Source: SAR324 cluster bacterium SAR324-CTD7B
GTDB lineage: Bacteria > SAR324 > NAC60-12
Length of the DNA: 46,837 nucleotides
NCBI GenBank assembly: GCA_002082305.1
Contig: LSNO01000067.1
Coordinates: 1 to 46,837, forward strand
Direction of reading: 5' to 3'
The notes below the pieces were generated by a model, which did no database searches, was not told the DNA's origin, and saw nothing but the letters and a program-made list of their open reading frames with translations. Numbering within the stretch: position 1 is the first letter of the stretch; every line of letters starts with the position of its first letter. Positions 16,788 to 25,621 of the stretch are shown in pieces. A program made the translations under genes and the position numbers.

Positions 16788-18260
16788 TCAGTCGATGTAT
16801 TGACCGTCTCTGAAACGTTTATGCTGGAGATATTCCTGAAATATAAAGGGTTTGTAGATCGATTTTCCTAGGAGCATTCGAATACATTCCTGAATGCCTT
16901 CAATAATAGACGGGTGAGGGTGGATCAATTCTGATAATTCTTCAATACCCTTATTTGTGGCAATAAGTAAAGCAACAGCCTGAATTGCACTGGACGCATG
17001 TTCACCAACTGCACGTAAACCGAGGACTTTCATTTGATCGTCATCTGTTACAAGGATTTTAAAAAAACCCTGAGTGTTGCGCATGGCAATAGCTCTTGGA
17101 ATACAGCGAAAATCATAGCTGGCAACACGATAATCCAGTTCAGCTTTTTGAGCCTGCTGTTCATTCATACCCACTCCTGCAACCTCAGGATTGAGGAACA
17201 TGATTGTTGAAATATTTTCGTAGATCACTGATCTTTTTGGTTTGCCGTAAATTTTTTCAACAGCATGACGTCCTTCCAATTCACCCACATTAACCAGTGC
17301 AATGTCTGCAGTAATATCTCCTGCTGCATAAATGTTGGAAATACTGGTTTGTGTGTCATTATCAATAATGTGTCCTGATTCACTCAGTTCCATTCCTATT
17401 TCGTGCAAACCGGTATTTTCAATATTCGGTACACGTCCTACCGAAACCAAAGCTTTTTCTGCATGAAAAACCTCTTTCTCTCCATTCGGATGCTCAAGAA
17501 CATATTCAACCCCTCCATTCGTAATTTCCATTTTATCAAGTTTTGATTCATGATGAATGAGCACTCCATTGGCCTCTAAATTTGCTTCAATCACTTTGGC
17601 CAGGTCCGGATCTTCAAAAGGTAAAATCCGATCTTCTTTGGAAATAATATGAACTTTTGTTTTTCCGAAATTGGAAAAGATAGTGGCAAACTCACAGCCG
17701 ATTACTCCTGCTCCGAGAATTACGAGACTCTCGGGAAACTCTTCCAGCGAACTGATGCCATCGCTGGTCATGATGATATCCTCGTCAATTGTAATTGAGG
17801 GGATTTTACGGGGACGACTTCCGGTAGCAATTATGATATTTTCCGCATTTACCTTTTCTGTACCGGAGTCGGTTTCCAGCTCAATTTCACTTGAGCTGAT
17901 TAAATGAGCACTTCCTTTGATGTAGCGAAAGGCTTCCGGACGCAGCTGAATGACCAGCCGCAGGTGTTCTTCAAGTTGATCTGAACGCTCAAAAACCGCG
18001 TCATTCACTTCCTGCAGCACATTATGAAAATGCACATCCGGTTCGGCCAAACCATAGTGAAGCATCTTTTTACTGAATGAAGCAAATTCTTTGGAAATTT
18101 CCCAAAATGTTTTAGAGGAAAGTGCACCGTCGTATATTCCGGCACCACCCAGACGATCCCGTTCAACAAGCAAAACGCTTTTATTAAAATCAACCGCACG
18201 CATGGCGGCTGCATAGCCGGATGGTCCACCGCCAATTATACACAGATCGTACTTTTCCAT
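16788..18260 (-). CDS. Pyridine nucleotide-disulfide oxidoreductase family flavoprotein without the redox disulfide
   Basis: A 490-residue FAD/NAD(P) enzyme of the lipoamide dehydrogenase/soluble transhydrogenase fold. It has the FAD motif CIIGGGPSGYAAAMRA (7-22), the NAD-binding motif LVILGAGVIGCEFATIFSNFG, the second FAD motif IYAAGDIT and the C-terminal HPHPS (His447/His449) of the dimer interface. At the position of the CxxxxC disulfide it reads GGAGIYDGALSSK: the two Cys are Gly41 and Ala46. It therefore cannot work as a dithiol reductase. Soluble transhydrogenase SthA also lacks one of the two Cys, so NADH/NADPH transhydrogenase or an NAD(P)H:acceptor reductase is the likeliest role, but the assignment is open. 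No lipoyl enzyme gene is adjacent. Confidence 0.85.
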   Translation of the reverse strand: MEKYDLCIIGGGPSGYAAAMRAVDFNKSVLLVERDRLGGAGIYDGALSSKTFWEISKEFASFSKKMLHYGLAEPDVHFHNVLQEVNDAVFERSDQLEEHLRLVIQLRPEAFRYIKGSAHLISSSEIELETDSGTEKVNAENIIIATGSRPRKIPSITIDEDIIMTSDGISSLEEFPESLVILGAGVIGCEFATIFSNFGKTKVHIISKEDRILPFEDPDLAKVIEANLEANGVLIHHESKLDKMEITNGGVEYVLEHPNGEKEVFHAEKALVSVGRVPNIENTGLHEIGMELSESGHIIDNDTQTSISNIYAAGDITADIALVNVGELEGRHAVEKIYGKPKRSVIYENISTIMFLNPEVAGVGMNEQQAQKAELDYRVASYDFRCIPRAIAMRNTQGFFKILVTDDDQMKVLGLRAVGEHASSAIQAVALLIATNKGIEELSELIHPHPSIIEGIQECIRMLLGKSIYKPFIFQEYLQHKRFRDGQYID

Positions 18261-18417
18261 TGAATGAATTTTAACTTAAAATTTGTTTGCGATATTACGG
18301 CAAGAATGCAGCCCTGCAAAACAGTTATTTCTTTTGAAGTTTCCTGTACCAAGGTACAAAGATCTTGAACTGCTAAAAATTGGGGAAAATAATGGAATAG
18401 AGCCTCGTAGCCTCAGT

Positions 18418-18447
18418 GCCTGACTAAATTTCTGTGGAAATTCAGGC
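18418..18447. other. Imperfect hairpin in the 228-nt gap between the flavoprotein and TPP-enzyme genes
   Basis: GCCTG (18418-18422) pairs with CAGGC (18443-18447) and AATTTC (18427-18432) with GAAATT (18437-18442), around a TGTG loop, with a 4-nt bulge on one side. No T-run follows on the minus strand, so it is not a standard terminator of the TPP-enzyme gene. A second small inverted repeat, TGTACC/GGTACA, lies at 18347-18360. Either could be a protein-binding site near the flavoprotein promoter. Confidence 0.3.
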
Positions 18448-18488
18448 TTGATCGATTCACCAACAATTAACTATAACAGAGTCAATTA

Positions 18489-20129
18489 TTAAATTCTTTT
18501 ACTTCGTTCTTTTATTTCGTGATTCAAAATACGATCATTTTCCGAATAATCAACCGGCAACTCAACAATATGAACCCCCGGAGTATCATTGCATTTTTTC
18601 AAAAGTGGAACAAAATCTTCTGTTTTTTCCACTCGATATCCGTTTGCGCCATGACATTCTGCAAACTTGACAAAATCCGGATTGCCGTATTCCAGACCAA
18701 AATCTTCAAATCCCAAATTTGCCTGCTTCCAGCGAATCATTCCATAAGAGTTATCCCGTAAAATCAGGCAAATCAAATTCATTTTGAGACGCACCGCCGT
18801 TTCCAGTTCCTGGGCATTCATCATGAAACCACCGTCTCCGCAAATCGCCATCACTTTGCGTTTTGGAAAAACCATGTGCGCACCCATTGCAGAGGGTAAT
18901 CCGGCACCCATTGTGGCCAATGCGTTGTCGAGCAAAACGGTGTTTGCTTCATGAGCTTTGTAATTACGAGCAAACCAAATTTTGTAAACACCATTGTCCA
19001 GTGCAATGATTCCGTTGGAGGGCATCGCTTCACGTACATCTGCAACGAAACGTTGAGGCAGCATTGGGAAACGCGGATCATCTGCACCTTCAAGGAGGTG
19101 TGCATCCACAGCTTTTTTGACCTTTAATGAATAAGAAAAATCCCAAGAACCCTGCGGCATGATTCGCTCATTGATTTGCCAGATGCTGTTTGCAATATCA
19201 CCTATAACTTCCAGCTGAGGGAAATAAACCGGATCTACTTCTGCTGTTAAAAAATTAATGTGAATAACCTGAAATGAATCCTGTTCCATGAAAAAAGGAG
19301 GTTTTTCAATATCGTCGTGTCCCACGTTTATAATCAAATCCGCTTTCGCTATGGCACGGTGCAAAAAGTCATTAGCGGACAGTGCTGCGTTTCCCAAAAA
19401 CAAGGGATCACGTTCGTCTAATACACCCTTTCCCATCTGTGTACTGATAAAAGGCATTTGGGTTTTATCCACAAAAGCCCGTAACATTCTTGCCGGCATT
19501 TTCCGGTTGGACCCAGCTCCAATCAAAAGCAGCGGATTTTTTGCTTTTTCAATCATTTCCACTGCCTGCTTGATAGCTTTCCCTTCTGCTACTGGGCGAC
19601 GAGCACGGCTGCACGGCAGTGGCTGGGATTCAGCTTCCTCTCCAGCAACATCTTCCGGCAACTCTAAATGTGCTGCTCCAGGACGTTCTTCCTGGGAAAT
19701 CCTGAAAGCTTCCCGGATACTTGAAGGAATGTTGTTTCCGCTCACAATCGAATGTGTATATTTAGTCAATGGGCGCATCATATCGACTACATCAAGAATC
19801 TGGAACTTACCCTGCTTGCTGTGTTTGACAGGTTTTTGTCCTGTAATCATCACCATCGGCATAGCTGCAAGCTGAGAATATGCTGCTGCAGTCACAAGAT
19901 TCGTGGCTCCTGGTCCAAGAGTGGACAGGGCGACTCCTGACTTGCCGGTGAGCCTTCCGTAAGTGGCTGCCATGAAACCGGCTGCTTGTTCGTGTCGAGT
20001 CAGGATCAGCTTGATTGACGAGTCTTTGAGTGAATTAAGCAAATCCAGATTCTCTTCACCTGGAATGCCGAAAATATATTCCACCCCCTCTTCTTCAAGC
20101 GCTTTTACAAATAAATCAGATGCTTTCAT
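18489..20129 (-). CDS. Acetolactate synthase-like thiamine-pyrophosphate enzyme (large subunit)
   Basis: A 546-residue three-domain TPP enzyme. The N-terminal Pyr domain carries GIPGEENLDLL and the catalytic Glu47 in TRHEQAAGFMA, plus STLGPGATNLVTA. The middle domain starts near AVEMIEKAKNPLLLIGAGS. The PP domain has the cofactor motif GDGGFMMNAQEL (from residue 431) ending in RDNSYGMI. The overall pattern is closest to acetolactate synthase, and the PVDYSEN near the C-terminus resembles catabolic AlsS-type enzymes. There is no small regulatory subunit (ilvN/ilvH) and no decarboxylase next to it, which favours a catabolic or stand-alone enzyme over the biosynthetic one. Another carboligase such as oxalyl-CoA or glyoxylate type is less likely from the motifs. 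Confidence 0.82.
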   Translation of the reverse strand: MKASDLFVKALEEEGVEYIFGIPGEENLDLLNSLKDSSIKLILTRHEQAAGFMAATYGRLTGKSGVALSTLGPGATNLVTAAAYSQLAAMPMVMITGQKPVKHSKQGKFQILDVVDMMRPLTKYTHSIVSGNNIPSSIREAFRISQEERPGAAHLELPEDVAGEEAESQPLPCSRARRPVAEGKAIKQAVEMIEKAKNPLLLIGAGSNRKMPARMLRAFVDKTQMPFISTQMGKGVLDERDPLFLGNAALSANDFLHRAIAKADLIINVGHDDIEKPPFFMEQDSFQVIHINFLTAEVDPVYFPQLEVIGDIANSIWQINERIMPQGSWDFSYSLKVKKAVDAHLLEGADDPRFPMLPQRFVADVREAMPSNGIIALDNGVYKIWFARNYKAHEANTVLLDNALATMGAGLPSAMGAHMVFPKRKVMAICGDGGFMMNAQELETAVRLKMNLICLILRDNSYGMIRWKQANLGFEDFGLEYGNPDFVKFAECHGANGYRVEKTEDFVPLLKKCNDTPGVHIVELPVDYSENDRILNHEIKERSKRI

Positions 20130-20196
20130 ATTTTTTTTAGTTATCAGTTATCTATTCCAGGAATGCATTTCACAGTTTTCAGCGGGTGCACATTCC

Positions 20197-21780
20197 TTAA
20201 TTTGTTGCAGTAAAACTATCAGAACGTGCTGCATCACAGGCACGTGCATAGCTTTCAGGCTTGGTGTCCTGGAGCAGTGAGCCAGTCTCGATGTATTCGT
20301 AGATTTCAGAAAAATTCCTGATTTCATAGGCCTCGATTCTGCGCATCAAGTGCCATGGTCTTAATTCTTCTGCTTTTTCCAGACCCATTGCGCCCATGAT
20401 TTGACAGGCACTATCCACAGTATTGCGATGATAATTATTGACGCGTTGACTTTTTTCTTCCGGAACAAGTGCACCAAACAAGCTGGGATTTTGTGTTGTC
20501 ACACCAACCGGACAAAGGTTTGAGTTACACTTACGGGCCTGAATACAGCCCAGCGCCATCATCATTGCTCTGGCTGAGTTACAAATATCTGCACCTAAAG
20601 CAAGTCGCTTGACCAGTCCAAATCCGGAGGTCATTTTTCCACTGCTGATAATTTTAACCTTTTTACGTAAATCAAAGCCAACCAAAACGTTATGCACAAA
20701 AATCAAGCCCTCAACAAGCGGAGTTCCGATATGATTAGAAAATTCCATCGGAGCCGCACCAGTCCCGCCTTCACCACCATCAACTGAGATAAAGTCCGGG
20801 GCAATTCCTGTTTCGTGCATGGCTTTGCATATGGCGATAAACTCCCTGCGTTTTCCCACACACAACTTAAAACCGATTGGTTTGCCTCCGGATAATTCCC
20901 GGAGTTGGGTAACGAAATCTATAAATTCAAGAGGATTTGTGAAGACAGTGTGTCCGGGAGGAGAATCCACATCCTTCCCCATCGGCACATCCCGAATTTT
21001 AGCAATTTCCGCAGTCAGTTTTGCGGCAGGAAGAATTCCTCCATGTCCTGGTTTTGCACCTTGCGACAACTTAATTTCAACCATTTTAACTTGTTCTCTC
21101 AGCGCATTATCGGTAAAAGTATCCGGACAAAATTTTCCCTCTTTGTCACGACAGCCAAAATAACCGGTTCCCACTTGCCAGATCAAATCACCTCCCTGGA
21201 GATGATATGGGCTGACTCCTCCTTCTCCAGTGTTGTGTGCAAAACCGCCGATCTTAGCTCCTTGATTGAGCGCAATCACTGCGTTTTTACTCAGCGCGCC
21301 AAAGCTCATTGCTGATATATTGAGGAGGCTGGCCGAATATGGCTGCTTGCAGTCGGGGCCTCCAATCATGACTCGCACGTCCGCATGCTCCATTTTTTTT
21401 GGACTGAGTGAGTGGTTGACCCATTCGTAGCCGGTTTCATAAACATCTTCGACTGTACCAAAAGGAATCGTATCACGCGTGTTTTTTGCTCGGGCGTAAA
21501 CGACGCTTCGCTGTTCTCGACTAAAAGGACGCCCGCTCGTATCTGATTCTACAAAATACTGGTACATTTCCGGACGAATCTCCTCAAGCAAAAAACGCAT
21601 GTGTCCCAACACAGGAAAATTTCGCAAGATAGAGTGAGATTTTTGAGTTATGTCACGCAGACCGAGCAAAATTAGCGGCCCGAAAATAACCATCGACCAG
21701 AGAACTTCAGGAAGATAAAAAAACGAAACCACATTAATGGCCAGAATGACCACAGTGGTTTGCAGAAAAAATGTACGCAT
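20197..21780 (-). CDS. GltB-like FMN-binding glutamate synthase family protein, membrane-anchored
   Basis: This is the stand-alone FMN/Fe-S domain of the glutamate synthase large subunit with no amidotransferase domain. The N-terminal ~45 residues form one or two hydrophobic segments. The core shows SAMSFGALSKNA, AHNTGEGGVSPYH, LSQGAKPGHGGILP, DGGEGGTGAAP and the cluster motif CIQARKCNSNLCPVGVTTQ (three Cys of a 3Fe-4S centre). Proteins of this type are widespread and mostly uncharacterised; glutamate synthase activity has not been shown for the class as a whole. I chose ATG 21780 (527 residues); a TTG 30 nt upstream is possible but neither has a good Shine-Dalgarno. It is read toward the TPP enzyme 67 nt downstream. 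Confidence 0.85.
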   Translation of the reverse strand: MRTFFLQTTVVILAINVVSFFYLPEVLWSMVIFGPLILLGLRDITQKSHSILRNFPVLGHMRFLLEEIRPEMYQYFVESDTSGRPFSREQRSVVYARAKNTRDTIPFGTVEDVYETGYEWVNHSLSPKKMEHADVRVMIGGPDCKQPYSASLLNISAMSFGALSKNAVIALNQGAKIGGFAHNTGEGGVSPYHLQGGDLIWQVGTGYFGCRDKEGKFCPDTFTDNALREQVKMVEIKLSQGAKPGHGGILPAAKLTAEIAKIRDVPMGKDVDSPPGHTVFTNPLEFIDFVTQLRELSGGKPIGFKLCVGKRREFIAICKAMHETGIAPDFISVDGGEGGTGAAPMEFSNHIGTPLVEGLIFVHNVLVGFDLRKKVKIISSGKMTSGFGLVKRLALGADICNSARAMMMALGCIQARKCNSNLCPVGVTTQNPSLFGALVPEEKSQRVNNYHRNTVDSACQIMGAMGLEKAEELRPWHLMRRIEAYEIRNFSEIYEYIETGSLLQDTKPESYARACDAARSDSFTATN

Positions 21781-21910
21781 AGGGAAAGTCTCAGATGATA
21801 TGTGGATCAAAACTTAGCGAATTGCAACTATACTTGCTCTAAGTATTACAAAACTTTTACAGGAAACCTACATAAAATGCAAGTGTTACCCCACTGGAAG
21901 ATATCGCAGA

Positions 21911-22858
21911 TTAACCGCCGATACGAGACATGACAAGAGCAGAACCCGTGAATGCTGCATCTTGTTTGTAGGAAATCGATTTTTGGACAAGCTTTTGGAG
22001 AGGTTCTTGCGGATCTGGATGATCCAATAAATGACGAATTGAGAGCGGTGCAGGATTACTCAGGCAACCGATGAGTTGGCCGTTGGAAGTCAGGCGTAAA
22101 CGGGAACAAGTGGAACAAAAAGGTGCGCTGTTGTTTGGAATAATTCCAAAATACCCACCAGGGACCCAATAACGAAGTGAAGTTGAGTCAACTTCTGCTG
22201 AAACAGGCTGCACAGTATAACGTGTAGAAATTCGCTCCAGAATTTCATGCATTGTCACTAATTTAAAATCATCTTTTTTATAAAGCGGTCCCATCGCCAT
22301 CAACTCGAGGTAGCGTATTTCAACTCCCTGTCTAACACCATATTCAAGCATTTTAACGATTTCATCTTCATTTTCACCCTTGACTACTACCATGTTGACC
22401 TTGACGCGCAGTCCAATTTTCATACATTCTTCAATTCCTTCCAGTGTTTTATGTAGTTTTCCAACTCGACCTAAACGTTTAAATTTTTCCGGCTCAAGGG
22501 AATCAAGACTCAGGTTAACGTTTTGGAGACCTGCTTCAACAAGAGCTTTAACTTTTTTGGCCAGCAATTGACCATTTGTGGTCATCCCGATATTGCCAAT
22601 ACCCATTTCACGAATACCAGAAATCACTGGAATCAAGTTTGGGTAAAGAAGAGGCTCGCCGCCAGTCAGACGCACCTTTTCAATTCCGGCATGTTCTTTA
22701 AGCATCCGGACAAGTCTCAACATTTGATCTGCACTCAACTCATCAGGTGTACGCCTGTGATCACTCAGGCTGGTGACACAGTAAGTACAGGCCATGTTGC
22801 AGACCTCTGTGAGAGAAATACGAAGTTTATTAATATTGCGACCGTGAAGGTCAATCAT
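21911..22858 (-). CDS. moaA: GTP 3',8-cyclase MoaA (molybdenum cofactor synthesis)
   Basis: A radical SAM enzyme for the first step of molybdopterin synthesis. The SAM-cluster motif is CNMACTYC (Cys20, 24, 27), followed by RLTGGEPLLYP and NVNLSLDSL. The second cluster is bound by FCSTCSRLRLTSNGQLIGC. The protein ends in Gly-Gly, the conserved MoaA tail needed for activity. The start at 22858 has an AAGGAG 7 nt upstream, and that Shine-Dalgarno lies in the closing stem of the riboswitch candidate described next. A TTG 18 nt upstream is less likely. No other moa or moe genes are in the window. Confidence 0.94.
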   Translation of the reverse strand: MIDLHGRNINKLRISLTEVCNMACTYCVTSLSDHRRTPDELSADQMLRLVRMLKEHAGIEKVRLTGGEPLLYPNLIPVISGIREMGIGNIGMTTNGQLLAKKVKALVEAGLQNVNLSLDSLEPEKFKRLGRVGKLHKTLEGIEECMKIGLRVKVNMVVVKGENEDEIVKMLEYGVRQGVEIRYLELMAMGPLYKKDDFKLVTMHEILERISTRYTVQPVSAEVDSTSLRYWVPGGYFGIIPNNSAPFCSTCSRLRLTSNGQLIGCLSNPAPLSIRHLLDHPDPQEPLQKLVQKSISYKQDAAFTGSALVMSRIGG

Positions 22859-22865
22859 GGAGGTT

Positions 22866-22958
22866 CTCCTTTCCAAAGCCGGGAGGCAGATCAGTTTCCC
22901 AACCTACCCTATCGTTCGCCAAACCGTGGCTACCACGTTAGGTTTTGGCGAATCGGAG
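22866..22958 (-). promoter_or_regulatory. Probable molybdenum-cofactor (Moco) riboswitch before moaA
   Basis: On the minus strand the leader begins CTCC (22955-22958) and ends GGAG (22866-22869), which pair as a closing stem that includes the moaA Shine-Dalgarno. Inside, a long hairpin is formed by TTCGCCAAA (22944-22952) with TTTGGCGAA (22915-22923), extended by CGTGG/CCACG. A second pairing is AGGGTAGG (22903-22910) with CCTCCC (22881-22886), followed by the sequence GGCTTTGGAAAGGAG. The three-part architecture, the CCTCCCGG and TTTGGAAAGGAG blocks and the position directly before moaA fit the Moco RNA motif as I remember it. Ligand binding would be expected to lower translation by hiding the Shine-Dalgarno. 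Confidence 0.7.
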
Positions 22959-23201
22959 ATTAATAAATTATTGAATTCTAAATTGTAACGTTGAGACTAT
23001 TTCAGTTGTACTATTTAGTCAAGCTCTATTTAGAAAATATTTTGATTATTAAACTGAAATTTGCTTTTATTTGGCAGCTCTTTTAAAATACAGTTAAATA
23101 ATTTGAATGAAACAACTCCAGGATTAAAAGGTAATCCACTCAATTTACAAGACCGGCAACATTATTCCTGCTTATATCAAAGCTCAATCAATTCACATCA
23201 A

Positions 23202-23993
23202 ATGACCAAAAAAAAATGGGGCCAAAATTTTCTTATCCACAATAACGTAGCAGAGACGATAGTAGAGGCTGCAGATGTTCACAATGGAGATTCGATCCTG
23301 GAAATTGGTCCCGGCCGTGGAATGCTGACACGTTCATTGCTGGAAAGAGGTGCTCAAGTCACTGCAATCGAAGTTGATCCTGCATTGTGTGAAAAATTAA
23401 GAAAACAATTTGAACACGAAGCAAGATTTACTTTAATTGATCAGGACATAATGAAAGTATCTCCTGAAGATTTGGCTAAAATAGTTAGTGCACCTGCAAA
23501 AGTAGTCGCAAATTTACCATACAATATTGCCACTCCATTATTATTACGGATGCTCTTCGTTCGAAAAGCATGGCAGTCACTGACAATAATGGTACAGTTG
23601 GAGGTAGCAGAAAGGATTTGTGCATCACCTGACTCCGGAAAAATTTATGGGCCATTGTCTCTGGTTGGAGCCCTGGGTTTTGAAAGGAATATTATAAAAA
23701 TCATTTCTCCAGACTCTTTTCGTCCTGCACCAAAAGTTGATTCGGGAATAATCCAACTTATACCTCATAGTTCCAGTCTCACACACGAAGAAGAAAAACA
23801 GTTTCTCAAGTGGAGTCATCTTCTGTTTCAGCAGCGCCGTAAAACCTTGCTGAATGGGATTCGCCGGCATTTCCCGGAATGGTTTCAAAACTGTGAAAAT
23901 TCACTTCGTGAAAAGTATGGTCTCCGCCGACCGGAAAGCCTCGATTTTTCCGAATGGCTGATGCTCTTCAGTGATTATTTGCAAAAAATATAA
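23202..23993 (+). CDS. ksgA: 16S rRNA (adenine(1518)-N6/adenine(1519)-N6)-dimethyltransferase
   Basis: It dimethylates two adjacent adenines in helix 45 of 16S rRNA during 30S maturation. Visible motifs: KKKWGQNFL at the N-terminus, the SAM-binding LEIGPGRGMLT (33-43), the acidic AIEVDP, and the catalytic motif NLPYNIATPLL (from residue 104). The C-terminal domain contains FRPAPKVDSGI and FQQRRKTLLN. The ATG at 23202 gives 263 residues starting exactly at the conserved N-terminus; the frame is open upstream but those residues look non-coding. No good Shine-Dalgarno is visible. The next gene begins 1 nt after its stop. Confidence 0.94.
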   Translation: MTKKKWGQNFLIHNNVAETIVEAADVHNGDSILEIGPGRGMLTRSLLERGAQVTAIEVDPALCEKLRKQFEHEARFTLIDQDIMKVSPEDLAKIVSAPAKVVANLPYNIATPLLLRMLFVRKAWQSLTIMVQLEVAERICASPDSGKIYGPLSLVGALGFERNIIKIISPDSFRPAPKVDSGIIQLIPHSSSLTHEEEKQFLKWSHLLFQQRRKTLLNGIRRHFPEWFQNCENSLREKYGLRRPESLDFSEWLMLFSDYLQKI

Positions 23994-23994
23994 A

Positions 23995-25491
23995 ATGGAT
24001 CTTGTTAAGACTTTAAGAAACGCTGAAATACGTGTGGCAAATTATAGACTCTTTTTGCTTCAACTATTTATGAGGTTATGCCTCTTTGTCATACTTTTTA
24101 CTTTTCTCCTTGCAGGAGTTAGCAGGGGGTTTGAAACGGTTGATTCTCTTGACTTTTCCGGAAGCGGCCCCTTGTTTCTTTCAGACAAACAAATTCAGGA
24201 AGATTTAGTGCAGGCAGAACGCCTGCTGCAAGATAACTATGTCCGTTATCCCATTCTTGAGCAGAAAGGTGTCAGCTGGAAATCGGCCTTTAAGAACTTA
24301 GAAGACCACTTATTGCCAGATATAAATCCTGTACTGACACACCATTTTCAAGAACAACTGATAAAAACTTTGGAGTTTACAGAAGATTCTAATATACAGG
24401 CAGATCTGTTCTTAAAAAAACGGCATTACGTTCAGCGAATTGAACCAAAAGTGGCATTTTACACAGGAATCCGTATGGCACAACAACGGAAACGCTTCAG
24501 TGTTTTGCCCTCTTTGAAGCACCCAAATAAAATTGTTAATCACTGGTTTATCGACTGCAAAACAACTATGGAGGTGTTCTTCCCCATTTTACCGGAAAGG
24601 CAGACTGAAAAACTTTTTATGTTAGGGCAACAGGCAAATCACCAGCTTCAACCTCTGGATTGTGCATTTGAAAATGATTCCGGTGAGAAACAAGAAATCA
24701 TGCTTCCGCTCATTTTTCCAGCAGCAGAACTAAATAGACAGGAAATGCCTGTATTTGAATTTAAAGGCGGGAGGACACCATACATTCGCTGGTACAGGGA
24801 CGGCAACCCCGAAGAGATTGCAGTCAAGCAATTCCATAAACTTGCCAGAAAACTACAGAATACCCCCACACTGATTATTGATGTACGGGGTAATGCGAAC
24901 GGTAGTTTTGCCTTTATTGAAAAGTGGCTCAAGGAATTTACCAGTAATCATTGGAAAAATGTGATTGTACGGGAACGGCAAACAATCCCTATTTTAAAAG
25001 GACTGCTGAATCGAGTTCAATGGAATCTGCATCATTCCACTGCACGTTTGTTGGTAGGAAAAGATCAACTGGAACAAAAACTCCAGCAGTTAAAGGCCCT
25101 CATATTTCATTTCAGGGAAAAAGAAATTACTGAAAAATGGGTGGAAACCAAGTTCATTTTCAACGGGAAAAAAGATGCACCCAGGATGAACACTCGCCTG
25201 ATAGTTCTGGCCAACCAGCATTGTGGAAACGGCTGTCAGTTTCTGTCTGCCTTAACCAAACAAATTCCGGATGGAATTCTGATTGGAACAAATACGGGGC
25301 CCTTCCCCAAAAATACTTCCGGTCCAATTTTTCAGCTGAAGCATTCCCGCATCATGCTGTCATTCAGCCACAGGATCCACTTGAATCATCAACTGGAACC
25401 AGTTTCTCCTTCCGGATATCTTCCGGATTACTGGTTGTTTCCACCAATGGGATTAACGGAAATCCTGCGCTTTGTCAGTAAAACAAACTAG
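23995..25491 (+). CDS. Exported S41 peptidase-like protein with altered active site
   Basis: A 498-residue protein beginning right after ksgA. A hydrophobic signal segment (LCLFVILFTFLLAGVS) follows a basic stretch; ATG 24070 at that segment is an alternative start. The C-terminal half resembles the S41 (tail-specific protease) fold: TLIIDVRGNANGSFAFIEKWL corresponds to the IDLRGNxGG region, and LIVLANQHCGNGCQFLSALTKQ with ILIGTNTGPFPKNTSG to the catalytic Ser strand and following loop. Where active enzymes have Ser-Ala-(Cys/Ala)-Glu this one reads Asn-Gly-Cys-Gln, so the usual nucleophile and the neighbouring Glu are missing. I infer a catalytically dead or re-purposed member. No PDZ domain is apparent. 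Family placement is from motif memory only. Confidence 0.6.
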   Translation: MDLVKTLRNAEIRVANYRLFLLQLFMRLCLFVILFTFLLAGVSRGFETVDSLDFSGSGPLFLSDKQIQEDLVQAERLLQDNYVRYPILEQKGVSWKSAFKNLEDHLLPDINPVLTHHFQEQLIKTLEFTEDSNIQADLFLKKRHYVQRIEPKVAFYTGIRMAQQRKRFSVLPSLKHPNKIVNHWFIDCKTTMEVFFPILPERQTEKLFMLGQQANHQLQPLDCAFENDSGEKQEIMLPLIFPAAELNRQEMPVFEFKGGRTPYIRWYRDGNPEEIAVKQFHKLARKLQNTPTLIIDVRGNANGSFAFIEKWLKEFTSNHWKNVIVRERQTIPILKGLLNRVQWNLHHSTARLLVGKDQLEQKLQQLKALIFHFREKEITEKWVETKFIFNGKKDAPRMNTRLIVLANQHCGNGCQFLSALTKQIPDGILIGTNTGPFPKNTSGPIFQLKHSRIMLSFSHRIHLNHQLEPVSPSGYLPDYWLFPPMGLTEILRFVSKTN

Positions 25492-25621
25492 CCCTCACTA
25501 ACTTGTTTACAATTTAGAAACTTGATTTTCTCTTGATTTTCAGTCACCATCAATCGGTGTTTTGTTTAAAAACAAAGTCCTGAAAACACAACTTTAATAT
25601 ACCAGCTATTTCAATCTACAG

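Noticed and set aside
23061-23201. Upstream extension of KsgA
   Set aside because: The open frame continues upstream, but the protein similarity begins at ATG 23202 and the extension looks like intergenic sequence.
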